This document shows, one piece after another, positions 1 through 12,460 of a DNA stretch of 64,000 bases; within the stretch, counting starts at the first letter, position 1, and each line of letters begins with the position of its first letter. The position numbers were made by a program, and so were the translations under genes. Origin of the DNA: Cryptomeria japonica (taxonomy: Eukaryota > Streptophyta > Pinopsida > Cupressales > Cupressaceae); the NCBI RefSeq assembly GCF_030272615.1, contig NC_081407.1:378094766-378158765 (forward strand). The letters run 5' to 3'. The notes beneath the pieces are model-generated. The model had not been told where the DNA came from. It was given only the letters and a program-made list of their open reading frames with translations, and searched no databases.

Positions 1-100
1 CACATCTACAATAGACATATTTTTTCTAGAATGTAACTCAATAATTTTTTTTACTTTAAATTAATATGGTTAACTGTCAATTGTGTCATTAAAAGGAATG

Positions 101-216
101 GAACATTCACTAGATTTGATTATTTCTCACTAAGTACTCTCTATGTTGTCTTTTCTTGTCTTTCATATCATTTTTACCGTGTTATTATAATACTAAAATT
201 ATTTATTTTCACTAAG
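101..216 (+). repeat. Direct repeat copy 1 (about 115 bp)
   Basis: This segment is closely similar to 1271-1388. Both contain gatttgattatttYtcac, then an identical gttgtcttttcttgtctttc, and both end in an attatttatttt stretch. The copies are about 1.17 kb apart in the same orientation. They could be ends of a small, decayed non-coding element or a simple segmental duplication. Confidence 0.75.
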
Positions 217-529
217 AGATGGGAAAAATAAAATGTTTTTTTTGTTGTTTTAATTTTATTAGTACTTGTCATTAGGTTAGTATTATATAATCATTTTTTC
301 TTAACTGACCATTATTCAACTATTGATATGTTTGATGAATCCACTATCTAAATGTAAATTTTGAGGTAACTTTTAATTTTTGAAGAGTTTTTATTAATAT
401 GGTTTAATTTTACAGTTTTTGTCTTTTATATCTTGTAATTTTCCAATAGATGCAAGTTAATATTTTTAATAATAAATTGAAATTAAAAGATTAAATTTAA
501 TCTAAATATTTTAAAACTTGTAAATATAA

Positions 530-1015
530 TCTCACTTCGCATTAATACATTTTTATTTTTTACAAATTACCCTCTTGTTTTTGCATTTATATCTTGTAGC
601 TTTCAGAGAACTAAAGTTAAAAAAAAATAGTATAATATAATATAACAATATTATTAGTAATATCTTAAATAAATTTAAAAAAAAAAATTTAATATAACAC
701 TTACATATTAAATTTAATATAAAACTAACATATTTAGTAGAGGTATTATGAATATTATTCATTGTTAATATTATTTTGTATGAATTCATGTTTCTTGTAT
801 TATGAACAGTTTGATTTCATTGAATATGTTTTTCACTAAGTTCTTGTCAGTTGGTGTAAAGGTTGGTCCAAATTCTACTTCCCCATATGTTTTATAAAGG
901 GATGTATAGGAAACATTCATTTGTTTGAACCATAACCCTTAACCTAAATTGTACAAAATGTTTTGGATATTCCCATTTTCTTTTATGATAATTAAATTTA
1001 TTGGATAGAGCCAGT
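530..1015 (-). repeat. Dispersed repeat, inverted relative to 48340-48800
   Basis: The reverse complement of 48340-48800 aligns along this whole segment. Shared blocks include caaattaccctcttgtttt, tttataaaggga followed by cattcatttgtttgaacc, aaattgtacaaa and ttttggatattcc. Indels and substitutions are frequent, so the copies are old. There is no coding capacity. The class is unknown. Confidence 0.8.
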
Positions 1016-1174
1016 GCTTGTCCTCGCCTCCATACTAAAAATAACATCTCTTCATCATCCGCAAGGCCTTCTGTTTCATGTTGATTTGTTGAGTCTACTT
1101 CTCTAGGCCTTCCATCATGATATTTTTATTTTTAACACGCATAAAGGATGTAATTCTCAATTAACATTATGCAT

Positions 1175-1268
1175 TTGATATTTTTATTTTTTATTTTTAT
1201 TTTTATTTTTATTTTTATTTATTTTTATTTTTTATTTATTTTATTTTATTTTATTTTTATTTTTTTTA
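1175..1268 (+). repeat. Simple repeat (ATTTTT)n
   Basis: Imperfect tandem ATTTTT/ATTTT units occupy about 95 bp directly before direct repeat copy 2. The frame translated from it is only Phe, Ile, Leu and Tyr and is not a gene. Confidence 0.9.
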
Positions 1269-1270
1269 AG

Positions 1271-1388
1271 AATGGGACATTCATTAGATTTGATTATTTT
1301 TCACTAAGTACTTTCTATGTTGTCTTTTCTTGTCTTTCATATCATTTATATCTTCTTATTATAATATTAAAATTATTTATTTTAGTTA
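1271..1388 (+). repeat. Direct repeat copy 2 (about 115 bp)
   Basis: Partner of the copy at 101-216, with roughly one in ten bases changed. It directly follows the ATTTTT simple repeat. Confidence 0.75.
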
Positions 1389-4300
1389 GCTTAAGGTTAT
1401 CCTCGTGTAATTAATACTCTATCACTTAGGTGGAATATAATTCTCTATTTCCAATGCAACTGCATATATCAAAATCAAATGACAACACATATAATTTTAA
1501 TCTTTAATGTATATAGTTCGAAGGTACAATTATTAATTAAAATTACATTGACTATTTCTATTTCTTAGAAATTATATAACTTCATCCTTATGATTTCATT
1601 TTCATGAAAAAAAATTACTAATAATAAACTAATTCAAACAATCATTCTTGTTCTTAACATTAAAAAATACTAAAGATACAAAAGTTTAAAATCTTAGGTA
1701 CTTCTCTTATTATATTTATTACTTTAATTGCAATATTAAGACAAGTACATGCTATTAATTTGTTGGAGATTATATGTTTCTTTTATTTCCTAGATAATAT
1801 TTGTGTTCATCTTCTCTTTTAAGTTTCAATATAATATATATTGATCCGTAGATTAAAACATTTTTTTTTTTTTTTTTTTTTTGGGACAAAGATGATTAAC
1901 TCCATAATATATTACAGTAAGAGTAGAGTACGAAGATTTACATAATATGTGAAGATCTCTTACTATTTAGCAATACAATATGGCCGATTAACTGTCATAT
2001 TTTAGTTCAATAACAATAAAAAAGAAAAATACATATGTTGCAAAAATTACATAATGATTCATGACTTGAAACTATGACTTAAAAATATGAGTTGCCTCTT
2101 GGCTTGTGGCCCAATTAAGAAGTATGGTCATGATCAAGTATTTGGTTCTGAACTCATCTCTATTTGAATTTATAGGTAAAGATAAATAGTTTTCCTTTAA
2201 CTATTTGATGTTGAGTTTCTTTATACAAATTGCTAGATTATTTTTCCATGTTTTCTTAGATTCATTCAAATCCACCTCAAGCAATAATTCATAGAGAAGC
2301 ATACAAAAAACAATATCCAAATCATTTAAATTGTGGCTATGAAAAACTTTCTCAACCACTGTCTTGATTTCTTACTGATATTTATTGAAATCTGCAAATA
2401 TTTAAGAGAGTAAAAAGAAGAGAGTGATGAACTGATGTCAATATTTCTACAATAATTGCTATTATTCCTAGAACCAACCTTTTTTCTGATAAAACCATTG
2501 ATTTAAACATTGATGAATGCAACCAAAAAGATAAGGGAGATTTTTAAGAAAGACATCTACTACAATGATGTGTCTGGTTTTAGTTTGAGTAGTGACACTC
2601 AACGATTATTTATTTTGCCTAAGCCCTTACTTATTTTAACATGAATTTGTGAACCATTAGACACATCTCCAAGTGGATACCCTAACATTTTCATAAAATT
2701 TTCTAAGGTTTTCAATACTTCTAGAGGAATTTAAACAACCACCCATCTCTGAACCAAGGGGCATATTCAACTGAGCATTGACATTAAATACATAAGAAAG
2801 AGAAGCATGAAAGAAAAAAGTTGTTGTTCATGAAAAATGCTATGTGTTAATCTTTTTATTTGCAATTGAGTTTGGGATACTAATTCACAACTCAAGGATT
2901 TTTATCCACACTCATCAACCCTTCATGAACTAGAATCTACATTTAATTGTCAACCTAAGAACATGAACTTGAAATGAGCCATCAAAATATATGCACTATG
3001 GAAGCCTTCTAAGCTATTGTATTAGTTGTGGATAGAAATAAACTCAAAACAACAAACTGAATTAAAAAGATAACAATGCTAGAAATAAAACTAATTACAC
3101 AATAGTGACAGTGTTCACGGGGTTTGGGATGGTGGGACTCGACGTATCGCGGCAAATGGAAAATATTCCTCTGCTTCTGGGAAGCATGTTGTGGAGGGGC
3201 CCAAATCCTCATCAATAGATTTTTCACCCTCGTTGGAGTGAAACCAATTGTGGTCAGGTCATTTTTGATCCAGGCTTAAAGGTAAAGCTCTTTCTCATGT
3301 TCCATGTAGTACCCCTACCGTAATCGATCTCTAACCTTGGTTTAATCTTGATCAGTTTATCGTGATATTATGATTATAATCAGATGCTGATTTTATGCAT
3401 AGCTATTGATGTGGTTTTCTCACTAGTTGTATGCAGGTTATTCAGTGTACCTATTTCGTGATTTTAGTATCGGACTAACGCTTTCATTAGATTTTATAAA
3501 TGTATGCATGTATGATCTTTTGTTGCAGGAGATTTCAGGTACGAAGTCGCATGAGTGCGAGGTTCGTCGTCACCTGGTTTTGCAGGTTTGAGTGTACCCC
3601 TTTTAAGCCTTAGAGTTGGTTTAGGTGGTCGTCAGACCCTAGTCGACCTTAGTCATGCTCAAGTGAGCATCGCCAGTCGTCGTCGGTAATCCCTGTTTGT
3701 TTGGGTTTGCGAGTCGTCTGTTTGGTTGACCTTCTCGGTTTGCATGCATGGTGTGATTGATTAATTTGGTTATTAGTCTTTAGTAATTATCTTGATTAAA
3801 TATGCGTTTGTGCATTGACGATTAATGGATTTAATTAATCAGGTATTCGTTATGCGATTTTCGTTGTTAATGAATTGCCTGTTTTAAATTTGGAGTAAGT
3901 TTGATTAAATTACCGTTTTCGAATATTTAATGCATTTTTATATGCTGTTGAAAAGAAAGTCTGATATTTTATCGCAATAGATTAATTGTATTTCGTTAGA
4001 TTATTAATTTGAAAGGTTAAATTGATCTGATATGAGAAATCGATTGTAAAACTGAAAAGAAAGTTGTATTGTTGATATTGTTGAAAAGAATTAAATTTTG
4101 AGGATTATTTTTAAATAAAAGTTTTTATTCCAAAAAATGGAATTTTTTGGGTCAACTCCTCCATATTACCCAAATTTGGGGAAATTGGAAAGGATGGACA
4201 AAATTTGGAGAAGATGTTGGTTGGGAGAAAATTTTGGAGGTTTTGGGAAGAAATGATGCTGGATCTGGCAGGTGGGCTCTCCCTCAGGCATTCCAGGATT

Positions 4301-4739
4301 GCGTATTCAGGTAGGATTCCGAATTTGTTATTGGAAAACCAATTGATTGTCCATTTAAATTTGGCTGGAAACTTTCTTATTCCTCATTGCTGTATGGTGT
4401 TGAAAACCCCTGATTGTGTTAAGAATGGATGAATTCCATCAAGAATCTTGATGCCAAAACTGATTTCATTGGAAACGGATTTTGTATTAAATCGTATTTA
4501 TTTTTAAAATCGAAATTTCTTTTCAATTTCGTGCTGGGCGTTTGTGAAATTATCAGTCTGTGTGGTTGTTAAAAATAAAGGAAAATATATATCTTTTTCG
4601 AACTGTGTTTACTATGGGAAAATATTTATTCTTTATGCCGAGCTGGGCGTTCATTTTAGTCGAACTCTGTGTTTTTAAGTAGCAAATTAATTTTAAAATT
4701 TCGAACTGTGTGTTCGAACCTGGGCGTCATTGTTTTGTG

Positions 4740-4990
4740 CTCGGACTGTGTTTTGGGGATGGGAGGCGGGGAGCGGAGCTCCACCCGCTCCTCCTCCCCT
4801 CTCCCCCGCTCGCTCCCCCTGTTTCCACCCCCTACGCTGGTGTTAAGACTTTGCCCGTGGCACCCTGCGATGGCCGCAGGGCCGCGGTGGCCACAGGGTG
4901 CCGCGGACCTGCGGGCACCGCAGAGGCGCCGCCCGTAGGGTATCCCCTGCGGTTATGGTGTGGGCGGAGCTAGGGTTAGGGCACGGCCCG
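4740..4990 (+). other. GC-rich island inside the solo LTR
   Basis: A block of about 250 bp, far richer in G and C than its AT-rich surroundings, lies about 1.45-1.7 kb from the LTR start. It contains gcggggagcggagctccacc and repeated cgcaggg/ccctgcg units. The same sequence recurs at 34630-34860 in the related LTR. Open frames across it are by-products of composition. It could mark a promoter or a structured leader, but no TATA box or start site can be assigned. Confidence 0.6.
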
Positions 4991-6756
4991 CCCAGCTCGC
5001 CTCCCCTATTTTTTTTGAAACGCGTTTTTGGTTTAAGGTAAAGTTTTTTTTTTAAATAGTTTTTTTTATAATGTATTTAATTAGTATTCAAAAAAAAATA
5101 AAGAAGCTTATAATATTTTTAAATATTATTTAAAGGCTAAGCTTTAATTAGATGCTTAATGATGATTAAGGGGCATAAAAATGATAAACGTAATTGGGTA
5201 TGGATTAACTTGGTAATGGAGTTTATAGGTGGATTAATTATTCAAACTTCATTTCGTGACTTTGCCCCTTTCTAATTAAGTTTTACAACTGTTTTTTTTT
5301 GCAATTGAATATTGTGTTTTTAGTCTTATCATTTGAGTAATTGAAAAGTGGTGAAACCTTTATCGTTGGGTGTTTGAATTGAACGATGTGCTTTTGGGAA
5401 TGATTAGCTTCTTTAGTTTCTCCTTCTACATTTTTATTTCCGTTATTCGCATAATGCATCTGGAAGTGAAATTATGAATCTGTAGAGATTGATTTTTAGT
5501 CCAGTATGTTTATGACGTTTGGGATGGAGATTAAATATCTTATTTTAATCGTTTAAATGGTTGTCTGAATTTTAATAATATGATTTGGTTAAAACTCATT
5601 TGGCTTAAACGGCCTGTTCGATGCTTTGAACCTTAGGAGTTAGAAAAACCAAGAACAACTGATCCCTTGATGAGATAGATAACTGTAACCTGTTTTTAGA
5701 ACATGTAGAGAACTTGATCGATTTTTATGATTAAATCAATTTGAGAATTCATTGTCCTTTTTGATTATTGCATTGCGAGTTTAATTACTGTATTCGCCTT
5801 TCATTACGAAATGGCATGTTTTGCTTGTTTAAAGGACCCTGTCGTAGGATGATTTGGTGTTCCTGTTTCAGTCCTCGAATTTTGAGTTGACTTTGGATTG
5901 TGATGTTGACTTAGTTGGTTATATCCTCGTTGTGTGAGTCGAACGATGATTCGTGGTTAACCTTATTTGTCAGGTCTCTAGTTGAGTATCGTCAGTAAGT
6001 GTTCACCGTTGAATTGTGTTTGACCTGATGATTGTATCTTCTCGAACTCCGTTCGTCTTACCATGTGTATTCCGTGGTTTGAGTTCGTTTGAGTCAGTCT
6101 AGTGTCGTATGGGAAAGTGGCTTTCGATTGGGGGCCGCGCCCAAAGTGGCTGCTGGATAACCCGTCGAAAGTGAGTCTAATAAGTGATAACCTAAGTAGA
6201 TTAGAAAATAATCTCTAAATAAGATAATGTGCCTCACACATGGGACGAGTGCTATCATAGATTCGACATGCTGTGAGAAGGCCTGAAATGGCAAACTACC
6301 TTCCTTGTCATCACGAGAGGATGTGTGGGTCCACATGAGGCTTGGATGGGCCGGAAGTTCGGATTAGGTTGCCAGGGTTACCAGTGTATGGGCTGGGACC
6401 TATGAAGACTTGCCATGGTATCCATACCAGGTTGTGTGATGACACTTGTCCCTACGTTCGCTAGTGTGTTGTCGTCTTGTCCTGTTTGAGTACCTTTGTG
6501 AGTCGTCCTTTGTCTCTGCCCTTGTGAGTGTCGGTTCCATGTTAGACCTTGGGTGGTGATGGTTCAGTTTTATGGATGCTCTCTTGGACCTCTTGTTTTT
6601 AGCTTTGATTATGTTTAGGTGGATCCTGTTCTTCTTAAGGATCGTTTATGTATTTATGGACCGATGTGGTCATCTGTATATTATTTATGTATCGCCTTGA
6701 TGGCTGGATTGTATGGTGTAACCTTTTGTACTCTTAACTTTATTATTTATCCGAGG

Positions 6757-6809
6757 GGGTCTTGCAGTTGAGCAGACCCGGAGATGTAGCCCTTTAGGGG
6801 TGAACTCCG
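6757..6809 (+). promoter_or_regulatory. Conserved double hairpin in the LTR 3' half
   Basis: Two adjoining inverted repeats are visible. The first (6757-6779) pairs gggtct..gc with gc.agaccc around a short loop. The second (6779-6809) pairs cggag with ctccg and an inner ccc with ggg. The block is identical at 36424-36476 and is present in reverse at 26971-27023 with changes confined to the inner loop. Its place in the LTR 3' half suggests an R/U5 RNA structure, such as 3'-end formation or packaging. That role is inferred. Confidence 0.5.
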
Positions 6810-7502
6810 AGATCATTATGGTGTCATGTGATGTATTCTCTTATGGTTCCTTTATTCAGCTTTTCATGTATGATTAATTTATGTAAAATAGTTAAGTGGA
6901 TAATGGAATTAACTCTAAATGCTTATATTCAGTTCTATCTTGAATGCCATGTGGATCGAATGTATAATTGATTGAGATGCGATTTATCGTAATGCATGCG
7001 TGAATTCATCCTTTTAATGCAATAAGTTGGAATATGGAATAATGTAACTTAGAGTAATGAATTATACTCAGTTGTTGTTAAGAAATTAAATATGCTTGGA
7101 AAGATCTCGGGCTATGATGAAATCCTAATGTATTAGATTGTTAGATGTATAGTTTGTAATTTTAATTGAAAGATTGAATGAAGTTTATGAATGGATCTTA
7201 AATGATGAATCTTCGCTTGTGAATTACATTTCCCTCTTTTGAAAGGAATTATCCTGAGTATGAATTATTTCGTTGTTAAGATAATTAGCTTATTGGATTA
7301 ATCATGTGAGTTAAGTGAATTGTGATATTTAAGTAATCTCGTTGGGAAACTCTTTAGGAGTTAGTTGAAGTCTTCCGCTATGTAATCTGAATCTTTGGTA
7401 TCTTGTTGCATCTTATGCGTTGTAACTTTTAAAAAAATAAAAATTGCACTCTATTCTTGTTATTTAGCTTATCCCTTCGGGGTTTCCTGGCGGGGCATTA
7501 CA

Positions 7503-8692
7503 TTCCTCACAAAGTGGACCCTAGCTCGGGTACTTGCTTGATTTCCATATCAGACTGCATTGTGGAGAGAAATATTTCTAATATGGAGTCAGTTCTAGTT
7601 GGGAATTTTGTTGGCCCCCGCCCTAATATTGAATCGGTTAGGGAATGGGTTGCCCAGAAATGGAAAGGGAAAGGTCAGATTGATGTGGTGGCAATGGGTA
7701 ATAAATTTTTCTCCTTCTCCTTTGTATGTGATGAGGATCTTAGATCTGTCCTTGCAGAGGGTCCTTGGATGCTGGGTAAAACCTCCCTTGCCTTAAAGAA
7801 ATGGAAACCTGGTTTTAATCCTATCTTGGGAGTGCAATGAGGCGCCCATTTCAGTCTGTCTTCTTGGACTCCCTTTGGAGTACTGTGATGAGGTGATCTT
7901 TGTAGGTCTAGCGGCTTGCTTTGGTGAGATTCTATCGGTGGATCCGATGATTGCAACGAAAAAGAGGCTGGTCTAGGGTCATTTGTGTTTCAATGTAAAA
8001 CAAGCTGTTGATTTACCATCTGATATCACACTTAGCTCAAAAATTGTCTTATGGGTGCAGAAGGTGGAATATGAATCTATTCCTTTTTCTTGTTTTCACT
8101 ATAAAAAAGTGGGTCACTGGGCGAAGTAATTTTCAGCTAAACCAAAACCAAAAAAGATCTGGAAAAAGAAAGTTGAGGGTCAGGGTAGCGGCCAGAACCA
8201 ACAGGTTCCTCCTGTGGGGGAAATTAGTGATGCATTGTAGAAGAAAGAATCTTCAGATGTGCTAGATAAATAAAGCTCGAATGGGAATGTTAAGGAAATG
8301 GTTTGTATTCCACCACAGGTTGACCCCCAAGTTAATATTGAGGATTTTGTTCAAAAGGATAATGGGGTGACTGTAGAAACCCCCATTCAGTTGGTTATTG
8401 ATATGAGTAGGAATATCGAGTAGGATAATCTTGAGAAAGTTGATGGGAGATGGTGATTGATATCCCTATGGATATTTCAGAGATATGTAATCCTTTTACT
8501 CAAGTCAAATCAAGGAATCGAAGAAGGAGTCCACCGTCTCCTATTACCAATGTCTCAACACTGGGAGATTTGGGTGTCACAACCAGAAAACGACAGGGGA
8601 TGGATTGTGGGTATGAACCTAAAGGGGTGGGAAGACTACCAAATAGTGTACGCAGGGATAGGCTAACTAAAGCCGCTATTGTAGATGGGGTT
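7503..8692 (+). pseudogene. LINE ORF1 (DUF4283 and zinc knuckle), disrupted
   Basis: In plant LINEs, ORF1 is the RNA-binding protein of the retrotransposition particle. The region from about 7590 to 7840 shows the DUF4283 pattern: GNFVGPRP, then REWVAQKWKGKG, the core EGPWMLG, and a KKWKPGFNP end. Near 8070-8130 a frame reads CFHYKKVGHWAK, a zinc knuckle whose second Cys has become Tyr. The frame then changes, and 8450-8692 is a Ser/Arg-rich tail. At least two frame changes and several stops intervene. The true start lies upstream of the solo LTR. Confidence 0.8.
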
Positions 8693-8739
8693 TAGAGAAC
8701 TGTTTAGGATATGCGGATTGGATCCCCCTCCCCTATCAA

Positions 8740-11700
8740 ATGAAAATCATCTCATCGAATATTACGGGGCTTAATCACCCCCAAAAACATGATCTCCTTT
8801 CCAATATTGTAAGAGATCATAAACCGGATATTTGTCTCATTCAGGAGACAAAGATGCCTTCTAGAAGAGTGGAGAAAATCAAGTTAGCCATTTTTAAAGA
8901 TTGTGTTGTTCATTGCTTTGATGCAGATGGAGCAAGGTGGCTTAGCCACTCTATGAAACATGAGGATCCTTTGAGGTATGGTAGTTCTTACTTGTGCTAA
9001 TTATATTGCTACTAGATTCACTGGTCTCAAGGATGGTTATTATGGATTTTATCTAATATTTATGCCCCCAATGGGATAAGTGCCAGGAGAAATATTTGGG
9101 GTTCCTTGAGTTAGGCTAGACTTTCTTTCCCAAATGATAGATGGATTCTTAAGGGGGATTTTAATACTCCTCTTTGTAGTGGAGAGAAAATGGGTGGTGC
9201 TCTAATCTCTAAGGAAACTAAACAAGATCTTCTTGATATGATCAATGCTCTTTGTTTATTGGACCTGGATCTTATTGGTGCTCATTTACATGGTCTAATA
9301 GAAGGAGTGGATCAGACCTTATTCAGGTCAAACTTGATCGAGGTCTAATTTTGCCAAATTGGCTTACAAAAATTCTTGTACCTTGTCCTATCTCTCTAGA
9401 ATTGGATCGGACCATTTCCTGATTATCTTGAATATGCTACCCCTTTATGGTAGAAGATCCTTTCCCTTTAGATTTGAGAAAATGTGGACCATCAATCTGG
9501 AACTTCAGGATAAGATTTCAGAATGGTGGGACATTATTATTCAGGGGACTGGTATATATAGAATTGTTAACAAATTGTCCAATGTTAAATCCAATATTCT
9601 ATAGTGGAACAAATCTATGTTCGGGAATATTTTTTAGCAAAAGGAAAACATAAAGAAGGAGCTAGATGATATTCAATTTCTTAGTCATGGGTTGGGATAC
9701 AAGCCTAGAATCATGGATAAAGATATTAAACTATTGAATAAGCTTCATGACATTATTTCTAAGGAAGAGGAATATTGGAAACAGAGATCCAGAGTTGTAT
9801 GGCTTAAAAGTGGGGACAAGAATACTAAATTTTTTCATATGACCACTATGAAACATAGAGCGACCAATAGAATTAAGAAGTTATAGGTTAACAACTAGTG
9901 GGTGGATAAGAAGTAGGATTTGTCTAAGGAGGCCATCGATTTATTCTCCTCCCTCCTCTTTGAGGATGGTCCTCTGGATCTTTAGGCCCTAGAGAATATT
10001 CTTTAGGAAGTTTTGCTTAAGGTCACCCTGGAGATCAACAAGGAGCTTACCAGAATCCTGAGTTTTGTAGAGGTTAATAAAGCTACTTTCTCCTTTGAAG
10101 GGAACAAAGTTCCAAGCTCATATGGTTTTCCGATGTTTATTTTTTCCAAATGTATTGGTAGATTGTTGGTAATGATGTTTTTGATGTTGCTAGAGAGTTA
10201 TTTGGTTCCAGTTCTCTTTTCAAAGAGTTGAATGTCGCCTTTTTTGTTTTTATCCTTGAAATATCTAATGCTAGCAACTTTCAAGATTTCAGACCCATTA
10301 GTTTGTGTAAGTCGATTTATAAGATTATCTCTAAGATTCTGGTTTTCAGACTCAAAGCTATCATGCCTATGTTGATTTCCAGACATCAAAATGGTTTCAT
10401 CCCTGGCCGACAAGTTTTGGATTCTATTATTCTGGTTGATGAAAATGTCTATTCTCTTTTTTTAATAACGTTGGTTTCCTTCTCAAGATCGATCTTTTGA
10501 AGGCCTATGATCCGGTTAATTGCCTGTTTTTGATAAGTGTCCTACATGCTTTTAGTTTTTATAGTCATTTTTTATCAGTTGGTTGAACAATGCATATCTA
10601 TGCTAAATTTTTTTGTCTTCATTAATGGTTCCCCCTCTGGTTTTTTCTCTGCCTCTAGAGGTATTCAGTAGGGTGATCCTCTATCCCCCTTTGTCTTCAT
10701 CTTAATGAGTGAAGCTCTGAGTAAGGTTATCCAACAGGGTATCAGAATGGGCAATTTAAAAGGCCTTAAGCGTTCCTCTCAATATCTTGTGTGCTCCCAT
10801 AATTTTTTTATGATATTGTCCTTATTGGAGAGAGTTATGTTAGGAAAGATAAAGTATTGAAGGCCATTTTGTCCCTATATGAAAGAGGATCTGGATAGAG
10901 GATAAGCTTACCCAAAATCTCTATCTTCTTCCTCAACACCCCTGCTTATAGATAGAATAAAATTGCTGAAATTTTGTTTTTTAAAATTGGCACTCTATCA
11001 GATACTTATTTGGGCCTACCTATATGCCTTGGTCCTCCGAAGACATTTTGGTCAAGTATTATTGACAGATTTTATAAGAAGTTGGTAGGGTGGAAAGGTG
11101 CCCTCCTTAACCAATTTGGTAAACTCCTTATAAAATACCCATTGCTTCTGAATTATGCCAAGAATTTATTTAAAGTCCTAGTGAAATTTGTGGAGTGCAT
11201 GGAAAAGATTCAAAAGACCTTTTTGTGGTCTAGGTCTTAAAGTAACAATAAATTGCATATTCCTTCATGGGAATAGGTGTTCTCCCTAAAAATCTTGGTG
11301 GCCTATCCCTCAGACAGATGCAAGATTTAAACATAGTTGTGTTATCCAAATAATTATGTATATGTCTTAAAGAGGATAATGAATGGATCTCTATATTCCA
11401 TCACAAATATCATATTTAGGGAATTGAAGATGCCTTGGAGAATTACCTATTTCCATTTGCGGCATGTTATATGTGGAAGAATTTTTTCAATTAGAAGGAT
11501 ATTAGTTCTCAAGGGATGAGATGGTATCTTGGAGATGGTAGAAATCTACACTTCTAGGATGACTGTTGGGCAGGGGACAGTTCCTTATCCATCTTCTCAT
11601 GGGTGGACAGTCTCAAGAACAAATGTATTAGACTTGTTGGTGTCTGGGTTGCTAATTATATTCGTGAGGGAGCGTGGATTGATCTTGTTAGTATTGATTC

Positions 11701-12390
11701 TTCCCTTTTACCTATCTAGGAGTGGCTTTCACGGATTCATACTCTCTTGTTTCATGTTATTGATAATTTTTTTTGGAGTAAATCGCCCTATGGGGTCTTC
11801 TCTATTGCTAATGATTTTTTAGATCATCACTAAGTCCTTGTCTCTAGCCCCCTTTTGGGCTGGTATCTGGAACAATTTCTTGATCACCACAATTGAAATA
11901 TTTTTTCTTGCTCTTTATGTAGGAGAAGGTTCTAACCATTGGCAATCTTTGTAAAAGAGGTATGGCTGTCCCCAACATATGTTTCCTATATAAAGAGAAT
12001 GTGGAGAATGCTAACAACATCCTCCTACATTGCCTATTTTCTATTTAAGTTTGGGTCTTCTTCTTTAAGCTGTGCGAGTTATGTTGGCTTTACTCGAGTA
12101 ATATCAGGGATTGTTAGTTCCAATGGGTTTGTCCCTCGGGAAATACCTCTCTTAGAGTACTCTGGAGTTGTATGATGCCTCACATTTCTTTGGGTCTATG
12201 GAAGGAGAGAAATAATAGGATCTTCAAGGATAGGGAGGGCTCACCTATTATTGGGGTGCATAGAATACATAACAGTATTAAGGAAAACCTCCTATCCTCT
12301 TGTCCCTCCCACGAAGGACAAGAGGATAGGAGGTTTTTCTTAATACTATTCTGTTTAGGATTTGGTTTTCCTTAATATAGTCACCAAACG
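8740..12390 (+). pseudogene. LINE ORF2 (endonuclease and reverse transcriptase), disrupted
   Basis: It starts with ATG and an endonuclease N-terminus (ISSNITGLN, where the family usually has WN; then LIQET). YAPNG (about 9060), KGDFN (about 9155) and GSDHF (about 9405) mark the later endonuclease motifs. Reverse transcriptase follows: FRPISLCKSIYKII (about 10285), GFIPGRQ (about 10395), a GDPLSPF block with TAG in front (about 10670), and FYDIVLIG in place of the FADD-type active site (about 10810). YLGLPICLG and a C-terminal LWKERNNRIF (about 12190) complete the order. The altered active site and many stops make it inactive. Confidence 0.88.
12274..12347. repeat. Near-perfect foldback in the LINE 3' end
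   Basis: Left arm 12274-12305 and right arm 12316-12347 are 32-base reverse complements with a single mismatch, separated by a 10-base spacer. It lies shortly after the LWKERNNRIF coding block. A new inverted duplication by template switching would explain it. It is not a known family feature of L1 3' ends. Confidence 0.9.
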
Positions 12391-12460
12391 TCTTTTGTCT
12401 AAGGTTTTGCTTGGCTTCGATTTTTCTTTACCTTATTGTTTGCTTGATGTCATTATAATA

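Larger units (their letters stand above)
1..3104. other. AT-rich intergenic region, no gene seen
   Basis: The stretch is strongly AT-rich, with long A and T runs (for example 22 T at 1861-1882). No open frame here resembles a known protein; the short frames are low-complexity. It contains the three diverged repeats listed separately. Around 2500-2760 the minus strand hints at a decayed coding sequence with several stops, but I cannot assign it to a family. Confidence 0.6.
3305..7502 (+). mobile_element. Solo LTR of a Tekay-like Ty3/gypsy element, 4.2 kb
   Basis: It begins TGTAGTACCCC and ends GGCGGGGCATTACA. Its sequence matches the LTR at 33159-37175 along its length, at close to 88 percent in the first 150 bp by eye. 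No PBS or coding sequence follows; LINE ORF1 resumes immediately. The flanks read ttcca (3300-3304) and ttcct (7503-7507), a 5 bp target-site duplication with one change. Removing the LTR and one duplicate keeps the LINE frame open at the joint, which supports a clean insertion followed by LTR-LTR recombination. Small frames inside it are not genes. Confidence 0.88.
3105..12460 (+). mobile_element. L1-type LINE retrotransposon, decayed, interrupted by a solo LTR
   Basis: About 5.2 kb of LINE sequence remains once the solo LTR at 3305-7502 is removed. The order is a 5' ORF1 part, ORF1 with a DUF4283-like domain and zinc knuckle, then ORF2 with endonuclease, reverse transcriptase and C-terminal region, as in plant L1 elements. 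The 5' boundary is uncertain: 3105-3304 is included because its frame runs across the LTR insertion into ORF1. The 3' end lies near 12460 in an ataataataatt stretch. Many stop codons and frame changes show it is dead. No target-site duplication for the LINE itself could be found. Confidence 0.8.

Noticed and set aside
4669-4973. Overlapping Pro/Arg-rich open frames
   Set aside because: They lie in the GC-rich island of a solo LTR, in several frames at once, and have no motif; a composition effect.
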